Shown here: positions 43,601 through 51,944 of the stretch, one piece after another
Layout of the letters: every line of letters starts with the position of its first letter
Numbering within the stretch: the first letter of the stretch is position 1
Assembly: GCA_945900785.1 (NCBI GenBank)
Contig: CAMDJM010000001.1
Coordinates: forward strand, 1-64,000
Origin: Akkermansia muciniphila
Lineage (GTDB): Bacteria; Verrucomicrobiota; Verrucomicrobiia; Verrucomicrobiales; V1-33
Direction: 5' to 3'
DNA: 64,000 nucleotides
Notes under the pieces: model-generated
What the model was told of the DNA's origin: nothing
Database searches by the model: none
What the model saw: only the letters and a program-made list of their open reading frames with translations
Position numbers and translations under genes: made by a program

Positions 43601-44337
43601 TGGAGGCGGTGCTCTGCAACGGCGAGGGCGGTATTAAGATCGGTGAGGGTGGTGGCGGCCTGGTCGATTTCCGCCTGTTTGGCGAGACGCTCAGATTCAG
43701 TGAGAAGAGTGATCGCACCCTGGCCAATGCGGAGTTCCTTGAGGGTTTGCCCGGCGGTGCGGGCGCGCTCAAAGGCGGCTTTGGAAATATCCCCGTAGAT
43801 GCTGGTGCCGGTGACTTGCTGGAGGAGTTCGGTGCGGTCGCTGGCATTGGCCTTCAGGAAGGCGGCGAACTCACCCTGGGCGAGCATGACGGAGCGGAGG
43901 AAGCGCTCGAAGGTGAGGCCGGTGAGTTCCTCGATTTTGCTCTCAACGTCCCGGATTTTTTCGGCGATGATTACTTCATCAGGCAGGGAAACGAGGCGGC
44001 GCGTAGGTTGTTGGAGTTCACCGTCCGGATGGCGGCGGGCGCGGCGGAGTTGCCAGACGCTGCGGTAGGTGCCGGTGGCGCACTCGAACTCGACCTCAGC
44101 CGAGCATTCGCCAGTGTGTCGGCTCATCATCTGCTCGGGCCTGCTGGTGCCGTAGCGGGCGGCGCAGCCATAGAGGGCCAGAGTGATAGCGTCGAGGATG
44201 GTGGTCTTCCCCGCACCGGTGGGACCGGTGATCGCAAAAAGCCCGGAACCGGCGAGGGGCGCGATGGTGAAATCAAGGACCGGAGAGGGGCCGCGCAGGG
44301 AGTTCAGGTTGGTAAAGCTGAGACGGAGGATTTTCAT
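40678..44337 (-). CDS. sbcC: Exonuclease subunit SbcC
   Basis: A 1219-residue SMC-like ATPase. It has the Walker A motif (GPTGAGKTT) near residue 40 and long coiled coils. The zinc hook is CPLCGSTEHPW mid-protein, and the C-terminus carries the ABC signature SLSGGESFLASLALALGLSE and Walker B SLFIDEGFGTLD. With SbcD it forms the Mre11-Rad50-type complex that cuts DNA hairpins and processes double-strand breaks. Its ATG overlaps the sbcD stop by four bases, so the pair is translationally coupled. Confidence 0.96.
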   Translation of the reverse strand: MKILRLSFTNLNSLRGPSPVLDFTIAPLAGSGLFAITGPTGAGKTTILDAITLALYGCAARYGTSRPEQMMSRHTGECSAEVEFECATGTYRSVWQLRRARRHPDGELQQPTRRLVSLPDEVIIAEKIRDVESKIEELTGLTFERFLRSVMLAQGEFAAFLKANASDRTELLQQVTGTSIYGDISKAAFERARTAGQTLKELRIGQGAITLLTESERLAKQAEIDQAATTLTDLNTALAVAEHRLQQARKAQLCEWEAQQLQQEAASLAEEHTAFAPSALLLAAHRQALPLQVPLAEWKTQQATIIKQEASLLQLWEKIPTARTAQEQTGNALGLAAQALSKVETDEARLRPLFREITELDTQLKSAAASLEKANQACQFITKKIEHVDRDIAQHRESLEKIQGQERILAAWLQEHSADAALPDNIPSISSAISLWLEKEQQRAGLEREFKEQRSTLTQAKKEAATLAESLVQLEASCQSTARAQAQAQEALDLMLQQKPATAWEEERAAAGQRWQVLSGLQQLHQQRLALQTTRQNQEEQLAKLRAQLQSAGEQLTLHLKEESSASILLESRRTALTLAQRVQTLESGRASLQPSQPCPLCGSTEHPWAHPDAVPSPAIAQLQADQKSSETTLAQLQNVQQTLRANHTRLDTEIKSTSSALAETLRNLEANHQQWLTTPGAISMDEAASLADLLSQQDESCLALAKKLPAIRAAETALATARQKAQEAVQTSQAKRLAQATSQSTAAAAAVLLDEIMAKGKLARSASDEAAGKVTGLLKPWQETAATPVAAGESLQRLAARQKIWQNQAEVHRTLSIQASQIQASLTEKSQHRATLIPEQKTAAEHLAEMKKLQAELARIRQEKFGSKAVGEAESALTVSVSAARSQRDSATQAAQAASTLLATLTSRHGEETARFYTAKTALSELESSLRLAAGTAGFPDIPTLDAALPEPAAIAPLEATGQSLHNRGIALKTRQEKLAEERALLPPAAAEDANNLPALEAAQTGQKATQSTLLGRHAVATGELLRDDESRLRHGALQQTIENATRDYGRWARLSGIIGSASGLTFSKFAQGLTLERLTALANSHLEQLSPRYSLRRDQIRPDDLELEIVDHYQGDSTRSMQSLSGGESFLASLALALGLSELAGGRSRIDSLFIDEGFGTLDVETLETAMAALENLRATGKTIGVISHVEAMKERITTQIRVIRTDGGGGRLEVIA

Positions 44338-45539
44338 GCGGTGGCGCTTTCCTGCATGGAGTTGAGCAGTTCGAGGAAGGTGCCGGTGAGTTCGTGGTAT
44401 TCCGGATGGTCAGGGTCGATCCCGAGGCGGCGGAGTTTTTCGGAAAAGACTTCCGTGGGCGTGGTTTCGTGAAGATGGCGGCCGGTGAGGAGATGGCCCG
44501 TGGTGGCGCTGGTGGCGGCAGGGCGGATGATTTTCAGGACATCCACGCCGGTGGCAGCGCTGACATCGCGGACCATCAGGGCGAGTTCGGCGGGAGGGAT
44601 GGGATCGGTGATCGTGAGTTCGACCCAGGGAGGAAAGGAGTCAGGCGTGGCACCGGCTTTGACCTGGCGCAAGGTTCGCATGAGGGCAGTGGAGGCGCAT
44701 TCCACACAGAACAGGCCGCGCCAAACGGGCAATGGCACAGGGGTGATAGTGATGGGGGTGCCGGGAATAACGGTCAGGAGGAGAACTTGTTTTGCATTGG
44801 CGGACTCGTCGAAGGAGAGATAAAGCGGCGAGCCGGAATAGCGGATTTGGTCGCGGCCCCCGACGTTTTGGGGACGGTGGATGTGGCCGAGGGCGGTGTA
44901 GTCGAAGCCTGCGAAGCAATCAGCTCCCACGGCGGCGAGATTGCCGATGTGGATCTGGCGCTCGCTGCTGGCTCCGATGACGCCAATGGCGGTGAGGTGG
45001 CCGGTGGCGATGATAGGCCGCCCGGCCGCCCGGGCTTGGGCGGCAGAGAGGATTTGATGATAGTGGGCGCGGATGCCTTCTCGCACCGCAGCGACGGCTT
45101 CATCGTGGGTTTGACCGGCAGTGGCAGAGCGGACGTCGCGCTCGCGGAGGAAGGGGACGGCGCAGATGACCGCGTCCGGGAATTCGTGGACGGCTTCCAG
45201 ATGATCTGCCGGGGCGGACCCATGAACCACAACCCGGAGGGACCGGAGCAGTTCGCGCGGGGCATTGAGGGTCGCGGCGGAATCATGATTGCCCCCGATA
45301 ATAAGCACCTGACAATGGGTGGTGCTGACGAGGGCGGCGAGAAAACGGTAATATTGCGTGAGGGCGGTCTGGGGCGGATTGGCGCTATCGAAGACATCGC
45401 CCGCCACGATCAGGAGATCGACCGCCTGGACCCGGATGAAAACGAGCAGCCAATCGAGGAAGCTTTGGTGCTCCGCGCTGCGGTCGTGGTCGACCAGCCG
45501 GGCCCCGAGATGCCAGTCGGCCGTGTGGAGGATGGTCAT
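44334..45539 (-). CDS. sbcD: Exonuclease subunit SbcD
   Basis: A 401-residue Mre11-type calcineurin-like phosphoesterase. Metal-binding motifs are HTADWHLG at the N-terminus, GDVFDSANPP, and IIGGNHDS, followed by ATGHLTAIGV and LGHIHRPQNV; together they hold the two-metal nuclease site. I take the ATG at 45539 since the open frame upstream of it is antisense to another gene. The 5' end is unusual: directly before the ATG the message strand is a C-rich repeat tract with no Shine-Dalgarno sequence (see the G-quadruplex entry). Confidence 0.95.
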   Translation of the reverse strand: MTILHTADWHLGARLVDHDRSAEHQSFLDWLLVFIRVQAVDLLIVAGDVFDSANPPQTALTQYYRFLAALVSTTHCQVLIIGGNHDSAATLNAPRELLRSLRVVVHGSAPADHLEAVHEFPDAVICAVPFLRERDVRSATAGQTHDEAVAAVREGIRAHYHQILSAAQARAAGRPIIATGHLTAIGVIGASSERQIHIGNLAAVGADCFAGFDYTALGHIHRPQNVGGRDQIRYSGSPLYLSFDESANAKQVLLLTVIPGTPITITPVPLPVWRGLFCVECASTALMRTLRQVKAGATPDSFPPWVELTITDPIPPAELALMVRDVSAATGVDVLKIIRPAATSATTGHLLTGRHLHETTPTEVFSEKLRRLGIDPDHPEYHELTGTFLELLNSMQESATA

Positions 45540-45541
45540 TT

Positions 45542-45578
45542 GGGAAATGGGGGAATTGGGGGAATGGGGAGATGGGGG
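45542..45578 (+). other. G-quadruplex motif abutting the sbcD start
   Basis: The plus strand has five G-runs (3, 5, 5, 4 and 5 bases) with spacers of 3-4 bases, fitting the G3+N1-7 pattern. It is built from a roughly nine-base unit (GGGGGAAT-like). It lies on the template strand for sbcD, two bases before the ATG. It could pause transcription or replication; function is inference. Confidence 0.65.
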
Positions 45579-45771
45579 AATTTTGCCGGGCTGCAGCTCA
45601 GGTTCGGAGTGATCGATGGATGTGCAAGCGGCGGGGCTCACGGCTTGGGAGAGGATGCCAAGGCCCACGCCAACCCCGGAATTGTCCAGGATGTCCCCGG
45701 CGGCACGGCAATCCCGGCTTGTGCTCCTCCCCATCCGCCGCCAACTCAAGTCTGACTCTTGTCCACTTTCC

Positions 45772-46059
45772 ATGCCCATCGAACCCGATAACCCCACCCA
45801 GTCCGACGCCGAAACCATGCTCATGGGAGTCCAGCCCCTGGATGCGGTGCTGGAAGCCCGCGGCATCAACAACCACGCTGTCGTCGCCGCTGCCGGGGGC
45901 GATGGCCTGACCCACAAGGTCGTGCAAAAAGCCCGCAAAGGCCGCCAGCTCACCGCCCGCGCCCAGAAAAAGGTCCTCGCCGCCGTCAATGCCGCCGGAA
46001 AACTCAAGGAATTTCCCCCTCTCAAACACGACGAAGCCTTCAACTACATCGGCCGTTAG
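45772..46059 (+). CDS. Small basic protein, possible DNA-binding
   Basis: A 95-residue protein. The C-terminal half, GDGLTHKVVQKARKGRQLTA, followed by KKVLAAVNAAG, looks like two helices with basic residues, compatible with a helix-turn-helix or a nucleic-acid binder. The sequence resembles small uncharacterised proteins of this phylum, but I cannot name the family. The ATG at 45772 is preferred over an upstream ATG whose product would be antisense to the sbcD leader. It diverges from sbcD. Confidence 0.6.
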   Translation: MPIEPDNPTQSDAETMLMGVQPLDAVLEARGINNHAVVAAAGGDGLTHKVVQKARKGRQLTARAQKKVLAAVNAAGKLKEFPPLKHDEAFNYIGR

Positions 46060-46149
46060 CCCCGCGTAGCAAGCCCCGTCCCGCCCTTGAGTCAAGCCCC
46101 GGGCCCCCATACCAGGTTCCCCAAAACTCATGGCTCCCAAAGCCCCGGC

Positions 46150-46180
46150 CCAATAACTAATAACAATTAACCAATAACTT
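46150..46180. repeat. Short AATAACT/AATAACC heptad tract
   Basis: The tract is made of AATAACT-, AATTAACC- and AATAACT-like units of about seven bases, similar to those near 20069 and 20146. It lies just before the ABC-F gene start and has no coding role. Confidence 0.5.
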
Positions 46181-46195
46181 CCCCCACCCCCGCCC

Positions 46196-48115
46196 ATGCC
46201 TCCCGCCGTCCTCTCCGTCAAAGACCTCACCCTCAGCTTTGGCCGCCACAATGTTCTCGATGGCGCCACCATGGCGGTAGGCGAAGGCGAAAAAGTCGGC
46301 TTCGTCGGCCGCAATGGTTCCGGAAAGTCCAGCCTCCTCCGCATCCTCGCCGGCGTGGAAAAACCGGACAACGGCATCATCTCCCGCCGCCAGCAACTCA
46401 TCACCGGCTATCTCCCCCAGGAATTCGCGCTCGACGATTCCCTCGACGTCGAAGCCAACGTCCTTGCTGGAGCCCAGCACGTGCTTGACCTGATCGCCGC
46501 CTATGAAAATGGCACTCCCGGTGCCGTCGGCTACAGCGAGTCCGATATCCTCGCCCGCATCGACCATCTCGGCGGCTGGGACCTCGACTCCCGCGTCCGC
46601 ACCGCCCTGACAGAACTCGACTGCCCCCCGGCTGACAAACCCTGCGATAAACTTTCCGGGGGCGAAAAACGCCGCGTCGCCCTCGCCCGCGCCTTGATTT
46701 CCCGGCCGGATCTCCTCCTCCTTGACGAGCCCACCAACCATCTCGATTCGGAATCCATCCGTTGGCTGGAAGAATACCTGACCAACGCCACCCACGCCTG
46801 CCTTTTTGTCACCCACGACCGCTACTTCCTCGACCGCATCGCCACCCGTATCGCCGAACTCGATGCCGGGAAAATCTGGGTGCACGAAGGCAACTACAGC
46901 ACATATCTTTCCGCCCGGGCCGAGCGCCGCGCCAACGATCAGGCCAAGGAAGACCGCCGCCAAACCTTCCTCCGCCGCGAAATCGAATGGGTCCGTGCCG
47001 GGGTGAAAGCGCGCACCACCAAAAGCCAGAGCCGGCTGAATTCCTATCATGATATTGCCGATCAGGCCGCCCCCGAACAGGACGAGGAAATGTCCCTGCT
47101 CATCCCGCCGCCGCCCCCGATGTCCAACATCATTGTCGACGCCGTCAATATCACGGCCCGCATCCCCACGCGGACCCTCTTCTCCGGCGTTGACCTCAGT
47201 CTTACTCCTGGCTCCTGCACAGGCATTGTAGGCCGGAATGGCATGGGCAAAACGACCCTTCTGAGAATGCTCATGGGCGAGCAGCCCCCTTCCAGCGGGA
47301 AGGTCACCGTCGGCAAGAAAACCGTCTTCAACTACGTTGACCAGCAACGCCTTACCCTCGACACCACCAAGTCCCCCCTTGAGGAAATCGGCGGCAATAC
47401 CGACTATATCACCTGGGCCGGCGAAAAGATCCACGTCCGCACCTATCTGAAGCGCTTCCTCTTCAGTGACGACCGCGTCACCCAGCAAATCAGCGTCATG
47501 TCCGGCGGCGAACGCAGCCGCCTTCTCCTGGCCAAAATCCTCTGCCGGGGCGGCAATGTCATCGTTCTCGACGAACCCACCAACGATCTCGACCTCCAGA
47601 CCCTGCGCGTTCTTGAGGAAGCCCTCCTCGACTTCCCCGGCGTCGTCCTCCTCGTCAGTCACGACCGCTATTTCCTCGACCGCGTCTGTGACCGCATCAT
47701 TGCCTTTGAGGGCAATGGCCAGGTCCACGTCAACGAAGGGAACTACAGCTACTATTTGGAAAAAAACCAGCCCCGTCTCAACGCCGAACGCACCGCCTCC
47801 CGCCTCGCGGCGGCTTCAGCGGCCGCCGCCCCGGCTCCCCAGGCCAATCCCAGCATCCCAGCCCCGCCCAAGGAAAAAACCCGCAAGCTCACCTGGAAGG
47901 AAGAGCGCGAACTCGAAAGCATGGAAGGCACCATCCTGACCGCCGAAGAAAACCTCGCCGCCCTCGAATCCCAGCTCAACGATCCTGACTTCCACCTCCA
48001 CAGCGCCCATAAAGTGAGCGAAACCGCCACCGCCATGGAATCCCAGCGCCTCTCCATCGAGCAGCTCTACGCCCGCTGGGAACAACTCAATGCCATCAAA
48101 GCCACTACCGCCTGA
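46196..48115 (+). CDS. ABC-F family ATPase, Uup-like
   Basis: A 639-residue soluble protein with two ABC ATPase domains and no membrane segments. Domain 1 has Walker A GRNGSGKSSLL, signature LSGGEKRRVALARAL and Walker B LLLLDEPTNHLDS; domain 2 has GRNGMGKTTLL, MSGGERSRLLLAKIL and VIVLDEPTNDLDL. The last 100 residues include a charged coiled coil (WKEERELESMEGTIL ... EENLAALESQL), as in Uup. ABC-F proteins act on ribosomes, and Uup also affects transposon excision and recombination intermediates. Which role applies here is not known. Confidence 0.9.
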   Translation: MPPAVLSVKDLTLSFGRHNVLDGATMAVGEGEKVGFVGRNGSGKSSLLRILAGVEKPDNGIISRRQQLITGYLPQEFALDDSLDVEANVLAGAQHVLDLIAAYENGTPGAVGYSESDILARIDHLGGWDLDSRVRTALTELDCPPADKPCDKLSGGEKRRVALARALISRPDLLLLDEPTNHLDSESIRWLEEYLTNATHACLFVTHDRYFLDRIATRIAELDAGKIWVHEGNYSTYLSARAERRANDQAKEDRRQTFLRREIEWVRAGVKARTTKSQSRLNSYHDIADQAAPEQDEEMSLLIPPPPPMSNIIVDAVNITARIPTRTLFSGVDLSLTPGSCTGIVGRNGMGKTTLLRMLMGEQPPSSGKVTVGKKTVFNYVDQQRLTLDTTKSPLEEIGGNTDYITWAGEKIHVRTYLKRFLFSDDRVTQQISVMSGGERSRLLLAKILCRGGNVIVLDEPTNDLDLQTLRVLEEALLDFPGVVLLVSHDRYFLDRVCDRIIAFEGNGQVHVNEGNYSYYLEKNQPRLNAERTASRLAAASAAAAPAPQANPSIPAPPKEKTRKLTWKEERELESMEGTILTAEENLAALESQLNDPDFHLHSAHKVSETATAMESQRLSIEQLYARWEQLNAIKATTA

Positions 48116-48359
48116 ACTCCATCGCCTGAAATAGGAGGCGGGCTTACCGCGTGAAAGGCAACCAAATCGCCTGGCAATTTGCCGGAACCGGTTTCAATAT
48201 TGTCACGCACTTCCGTTGGATGTGGAAGGTAGCCTAATGTCATAGTGCGAATCGGTCAACATCGTTTCTGTCTGCCACACGAACAACAAAATCCTTTCTG
48301 TCCCGTGAATAACCACGGATCATTCCGCAGAGAGGTAAACCCATACCATCAACAATCAA

Positions 48360-49088
48360 ATGTCTGCTGAGCAAACCCTGGACCTTATTCCGGAAGATGG
48401 TGAAATTGGCCTGTCAACAGGCGCTGCGGCTGGTCCGGTTCAACCAGGATCTGATGCCGGGAAGCCATCCCTGATGAAGGAAATCATGGAAACCCTCGCA
48501 GAGCAGCGCTGGGATGATCACCGCTACTATCATCATAGCCGCATCAACCAGTCCCTGCACCTTGTCAGTGCCATTTGTTTTATTATTTCCTATGTGATGT
48601 TGTTCTTTGATCCGGCGGTGGCGGCCCTGCTGGCATGGGGCGTTTCCATGACCACCCGCCAGTCGGGCCACTTCTTTTTTGAGCCTCACGACTACGATCA
48701 TATCAACGAGGCGTCCCACCAGCACAAGGAGGAAATCAAGATCGGCTATAATCTCCGGCGGAAGGTCGTCCTGATGAGTGCCTGGGCCCTGATTCCGCTG
48801 GTGATCTGGTTGTTCCCGGCGCTGGGTGGACTGCTGGAGCCGGCAACCGGCTTCCGCAGCTATCTGCACAATGTCGGCATCGCATGGCTGGTGCTAGGGG
48901 CAGGGGGCCTGATTTTCCGCAGCGTGCACCTGTTTTTCCTCTACAATGTCAAGACAGGCATCGTCTGGGCCATCAAGATTCTGACAGATCCTTTCCATGA
49001 CGCGATGATTTACCGCACGGCTCCCCTGCATCTGCTGCGTGGGGAACTGATTGATCCAATGCTCCACGCTCAGCATCGCCGTCCTTGA
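48360..49088 (+). CDS. Mpo1-like (DUF962-type) membrane protein
   Basis: A 242-residue protein with a long cytoplasmic N-terminus, then HHSRINQSLHLVSAICFIIS and, after a membrane helix, RQSGHFFFEPHDYD. The pattern of H-x4-N-x-x-L-H, a membrane helix, and Q-x-x-G-H-x-x-F-E matches the Mpo1/DUF962 family. Yeast Mpo1 is an Fe2+ dioxygenase that oxidises 2-hydroxy fatty acids in the membrane. Here the C-terminal part carries further helices (residues about 140-205). The assignment is only moderately secure. A purine-rich AGAGAGGTAA lies upstream of the ATG. Confidence 0.55.
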   Translation: MSAEQTLDLIPEDGEIGLSTGAAAGPVQPGSDAGKPSLMKEIMETLAEQRWDDHRYYHHSRINQSLHLVSAICFIISYVMLFFDPAVAALLAWGVSMTTRQSGHFFFEPHDYDHINEASHQHKEEIKIGYNLRRKVVLMSAWALIPLVIWLFPALGGLLEPATGFRSYLHNVGIAWLVLGAGGLIFRSVHLFFLYNVKTGIVWAIKILTDPFHDAMIYRTAPLHLLRGELIDPMLHAQHRRP

Positions 49089-49169
49089 AGCCGCCGCCCG
49101 GCGCGCTGCCACACTGGAAAAGACAAACCTCATCCCTGAGGCAGTCCAGTGGCACGCTTCAACTTACCG

Positions 49170-50852
49170 CTATCGACCGAACCTGTGCTTCAGCATTTCC
49201 CTCAAAACGCCCCGGCGGATCGATTTGTTGGAGACTTCGGGCCCCTTCCACCACCAGCCGTCCTTTTGCATGGTTTGTGCTGCCACGATAAAGCGGGTGG
49301 AGAATTCCGTGAAATCAGCTTCCGTGAAATTCAGACTGAAAATAAGACGGCCGGTGCCGACCCAGGAAAGCGCCAGGCGCTGCGCCCGCAGGTAAAACTG
49401 CAGCATCCAGTTATAGCGGGAAGGCTGGGTAAAGTTCACCGTCCAAACCGTGGACATGTTGGCCACTTGCAGGGGCAGGGCGGCGGCCTGCAGCCGCTGG
49501 TTGAGTTCCTGCGCCCGGCGGTCCCACGTGGCGTCCAGCCCGGCATATATGGCCCGCACAGACGGGGTTTGGAGACGCTCCAGAAAGACCTGCATGGCCC
49601 CCATTACATAGGGGTGGGAGTTAAAGGTGCCCCGGGCAAAACAGAGATCGGCGGGGCGGTTCTCACGAAAGCGTTTCATCAGCTCGTGCCGGCCACACAC
49701 CACGCCGACGGGCAGTCCCCCCCCGAGGGTCTTGCCATAGGTCACCATGTCAGCCTTCACGCCAAAATACTCCTGCGCGCCCCCCGGGGCGAGGCGGAAA
49801 CCGAGAAACACCTCGTCAAAAATGAGCACGATGCCATTGGAACTGCAGGCCTCACGCAACTGTTGGAGCCAGACGGTATAAGCCTCCCGGTCAAAGTGCG
49901 CCGTGCGGCTGCTGTCGATGAGCGATCCATCGCCCGGGGCCGGTTTGTTGGGGTGCAGGGCCTGCAGGGGATTCACCAGCACACAGGCAATGTCCCGGCG
50001 GGTGCGCAGCACCTCCAGGGTGCGGGCCCCCATTTCGGCCAGCGTATAGACTTTGCCAGGAGGCATTGGATTGCCCGGACCCGGCTGCACATCATCCCAC
50101 CACCCATGATAGGCCCCGCAAAAGCGCACAATTTTTTTCCGCCGCGTATGGTATCTCGCCAGCCTGACCGCCTGCATCACCGCCTCCGTGCCGGACATAT
50201 GGAAGGAGACCTCATCCAGCCCGGAAATGCGCCGCAATTCCTCCGCATTCCAGGCGACGGAAGGATGATAGCTGCCCAGCACGGCCCCGAGGCTGGCGGC
50301 CCGGGCACTGCCTTCTGCGATGCAGGATTTGTAAAAGTCGTGACCAAGGACATTGACCCCATAACAACCCGTCAGATCCATGAAGCGCTCGCCATCCAGA
50401 TCAGTCAGGTAAATCCCCTCCGTGCTTCCGGCAAAACCACCTGTGGAAAGCTGCGCCCCCAGGTAGTGCCGGTATTGGAAAGGCACCCGGTAGGCCCCGG
50501 TGAACTGAAGGTCAGAGATAGTCTCCCGTGCCGCCTTCGTGCAGGCGATCGACCGCGCATGCCGCGTATTCAGGGTCAGGGCGAGTTGGCTGAGCCCGGC
50601 GCGCCGCACCGCCTGAACCTCCGGCGGAGCCCCGTCGGACGAGAAAAACTGCGGCTCATCGTAGCGGTATCCAGGCACTTGCGCGGCAAAGCGTTTGGCC
50701 ATCCGCGAATGACCGGTCAGGGAGCGGTGTTTCGCCCGGGAAAGGGCGAGGCGCTGGCGGACGGGACGCCATATGGTGGCCAGCGCAGCAAGGCCGATGG
50801 CCGTGATAATGAAGGGATCTTTCAGGGGCTGATGATTGGGTTGATCCTCCAC
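49170..50852 (-). CDS. Membrane-anchored class III aminotransferase-like protein
   Basis: About 560 residues. After a single N-terminal membrane helix (FIITAIGLAALATIW) the fold is a class III PLP enzyme like glutamate-1-semialdehyde aminomutase. Blocks include STGGFAGSTEGIYLTDLDG, LIFDEVFLGFRLAPGG and the PLP Lys in VTYGKTLGGGLPVG. The best start is uncertain: the frame opens with a TTG at 50888 that would overlap the psd start, whereas the GTG at 50852 has GGAAG eight bases upstream and clears it. The divergent psd neighbour suggests a lipid-related substrate, perhaps a head-group or long-chain amine; this is inference. Confidence 0.75.
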   Translation of the reverse strand: MEDQPNHQPLKDPFIITAIGLAALATIWRPVRQRLALSRAKHRSLTGHSRMAKRFAAQVPGYRYDEPQFFSSDGAPPEVQAVRRAGLSQLALTLNTRHARSIACTKAARETISDLQFTGAYRVPFQYRHYLGAQLSTGGFAGSTEGIYLTDLDGERFMDLTGCYGVNVLGHDFYKSCIAEGSARAASLGAVLGSYHPSVAWNAEELRRISGLDEVSFHMSGTEAVMQAVRLARYHTRRKKIVRFCGAYHGWWDDVQPGPGNPMPPGKVYTLAEMGARTLEVLRTRRDIACVLVNPLQALHPNKPAPGDGSLIDSSRTAHFDREAYTVWLQQLREACSSNGIVLIFDEVFLGFRLAPGGAQEYFGVKADMVTYGKTLGGGLPVGVVCGRHELMKRFRENRPADLCFARGTFNSHPYVMGAMQVFLERLQTPSVRAIYAGLDATWDRRAQELNQRLQAAALPLQVANMSTVWTVNFTQPSRYNWMLQFYLRAQRLALSWVGTGRLIFSLNFTEADFTEFSTRFIVAAQTMQKDGWWWKGPEVSNKSIRRGVLREMLKHRFGR

Positions 50853-50878
50853 GTATATTTCTTCCAACACGCCAGGCA

Positions 50879-51769
50879 ATGAAAACAATGTTACAGCTCC
50901 GTCAGTGGAGGGACCGGCTCCTCCTCCAGGAAGATCTGAATTTCCTCCTCACCAACCGCGTGCCCCGGCAGGCTCTGACGCGCCTGATGGGCCGCTTCAG
51001 CAAAATCCGCCACCCCTGGGTGTGCCGCCTCTCCATTGCGGCCTGGCGCCTGTTTACGGAATTGGACCTGAGTGAGGCCCGGAAAAAAAACTTTGACAGC
51101 CTGCACGACTGCTTCACCCGCGAACTAACCCCCGGAGCCCGGCAAATCGATCCCGATCCCCAGGTGCTGTCCAGCCCATGCGATGGCATTGTGGGAGCCA
51201 GCGGCCAGGTCACCGCCGGAGAAGTCATCCAGGCCAAAGGCTTCCCTTACCGCATCCAGGACCTTTTCGGCGATCCCGTCAGGGCCGCCCCCTTCCTGAA
51301 CGGCACCTATATTACCCTGCGCCTCACCTCCAGCATGTATCACCGCTTTCATGCTCCGGGCGATGGCCTGATAGAACATGTCAGCTACCTGAGCGGCGAC
51401 ACCTGGAACGTGAACCCTATCGCGCTCCAGCGGGTGGAGCGGCTGTTCTGCCGCAATGAACGGGCCGTGATCCGCATGTGTCTGCCTGACGGAACCCCGC
51501 TGGCGCTTGTCCCGGTCGCCGCGATTCTCGTCGCGAGCATCCGGCTCCATTTTCTCAACGTGCTGCTGCATCTCCGGTGGCCGGGACCGAATGAAATACC
51601 CTGCGCCAAGGCCGTCAGTAAAGGGGAGGAACTGGGCTGGTTTGAGCATGGCTCCACCATCATCCTGTTTGCCCCGCCCGGTTTCACCCTGGCACCCGGC
51701 ATCGAATCCGGCACCCGGATCCGCATGGGCCAGGCTCTGATGCGGTTTCCGGACCAGCATCCCCGGTGA
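50879..51769 (+). CDS. psd: Phosphatidylserine decarboxylase
   Basis: A 296-residue proenzyme of the Psd family, which makes phosphatidylethanolamine from phosphatidylserine in the inner membrane. The self-cleavage site is in WFEHGSTIILF, where the Ser after Gly becomes the pyruvoyl group. Other family blocks are LSSPCDGIVGASGQ, MYHRFHAPGDGLIEHVSYLSG and NERAVIRMCL. It is divergent from the aminotransferase with starts about 26 bases apart, so the promoters must overlap. Confidence 0.93.
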   Translation: MKTMLQLRQWRDRLLLQEDLNFLLTNRVPRQALTRLMGRFSKIRHPWVCRLSIAAWRLFTELDLSEARKKNFDSLHDCFTRELTPGARQIDPDPQVLSSPCDGIVGASGQVTAGEVIQAKGFPYRIQDLFGDPVRAAPFLNGTYITLRLTSSMYHRFHAPGDGLIEHVSYLSGDTWNVNPIALQRVERLFCRNERAVIRMCLPDGTPLALVPVAAILVASIRLHFLNVLLHLRWPGPNEIPCAKAVSKGEELGWFEHGSTIILFAPPGFTLAPGIESGTRIRMGQALMRFPDQHPR

Positions 51770-51886
51770 GGCCGGGCGCAGATCAATGGGCCCGGCCAGC
51801 CCGTCAGGTTTTAAGTTAGGCGGATTCAGTCCTGAGGCAGCTCTCCAAACCCCTTTTTTCAGCGGAAAAGTTTCTGCCGCACACGA

Positions 51887-51918
51887 AAAGAGCGTGACCT
51901 GGGCAGGCCACGCTCTTT
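51887..51918 (-). terminator. Rho-independent terminator for the oxidoreductase gene
   Basis: A ten-base perfect stem (AAAGAGCGTG with CACGCTCTTT), extended by two more pairs past a mismatch, closes a short loop. On the minus strand it is followed by TTTTCGTG. It lies 26 bases after the stop of the Gfo/Idh/MocA gene. The plus strand also ends in TTT, so it might serve the psd gene too. Confidence 0.85.
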
Positions 51919-51944
51919 GGGTTTCCGGAGAAGGCAGAGCAGGA

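Noticed and set aside
45540-46043. Upstream extension of the sbcD frame
   Set aside because: It covers the G-quadruplex tract and the opposite-strand small gene; the family starts at MTILHTADWHLG.
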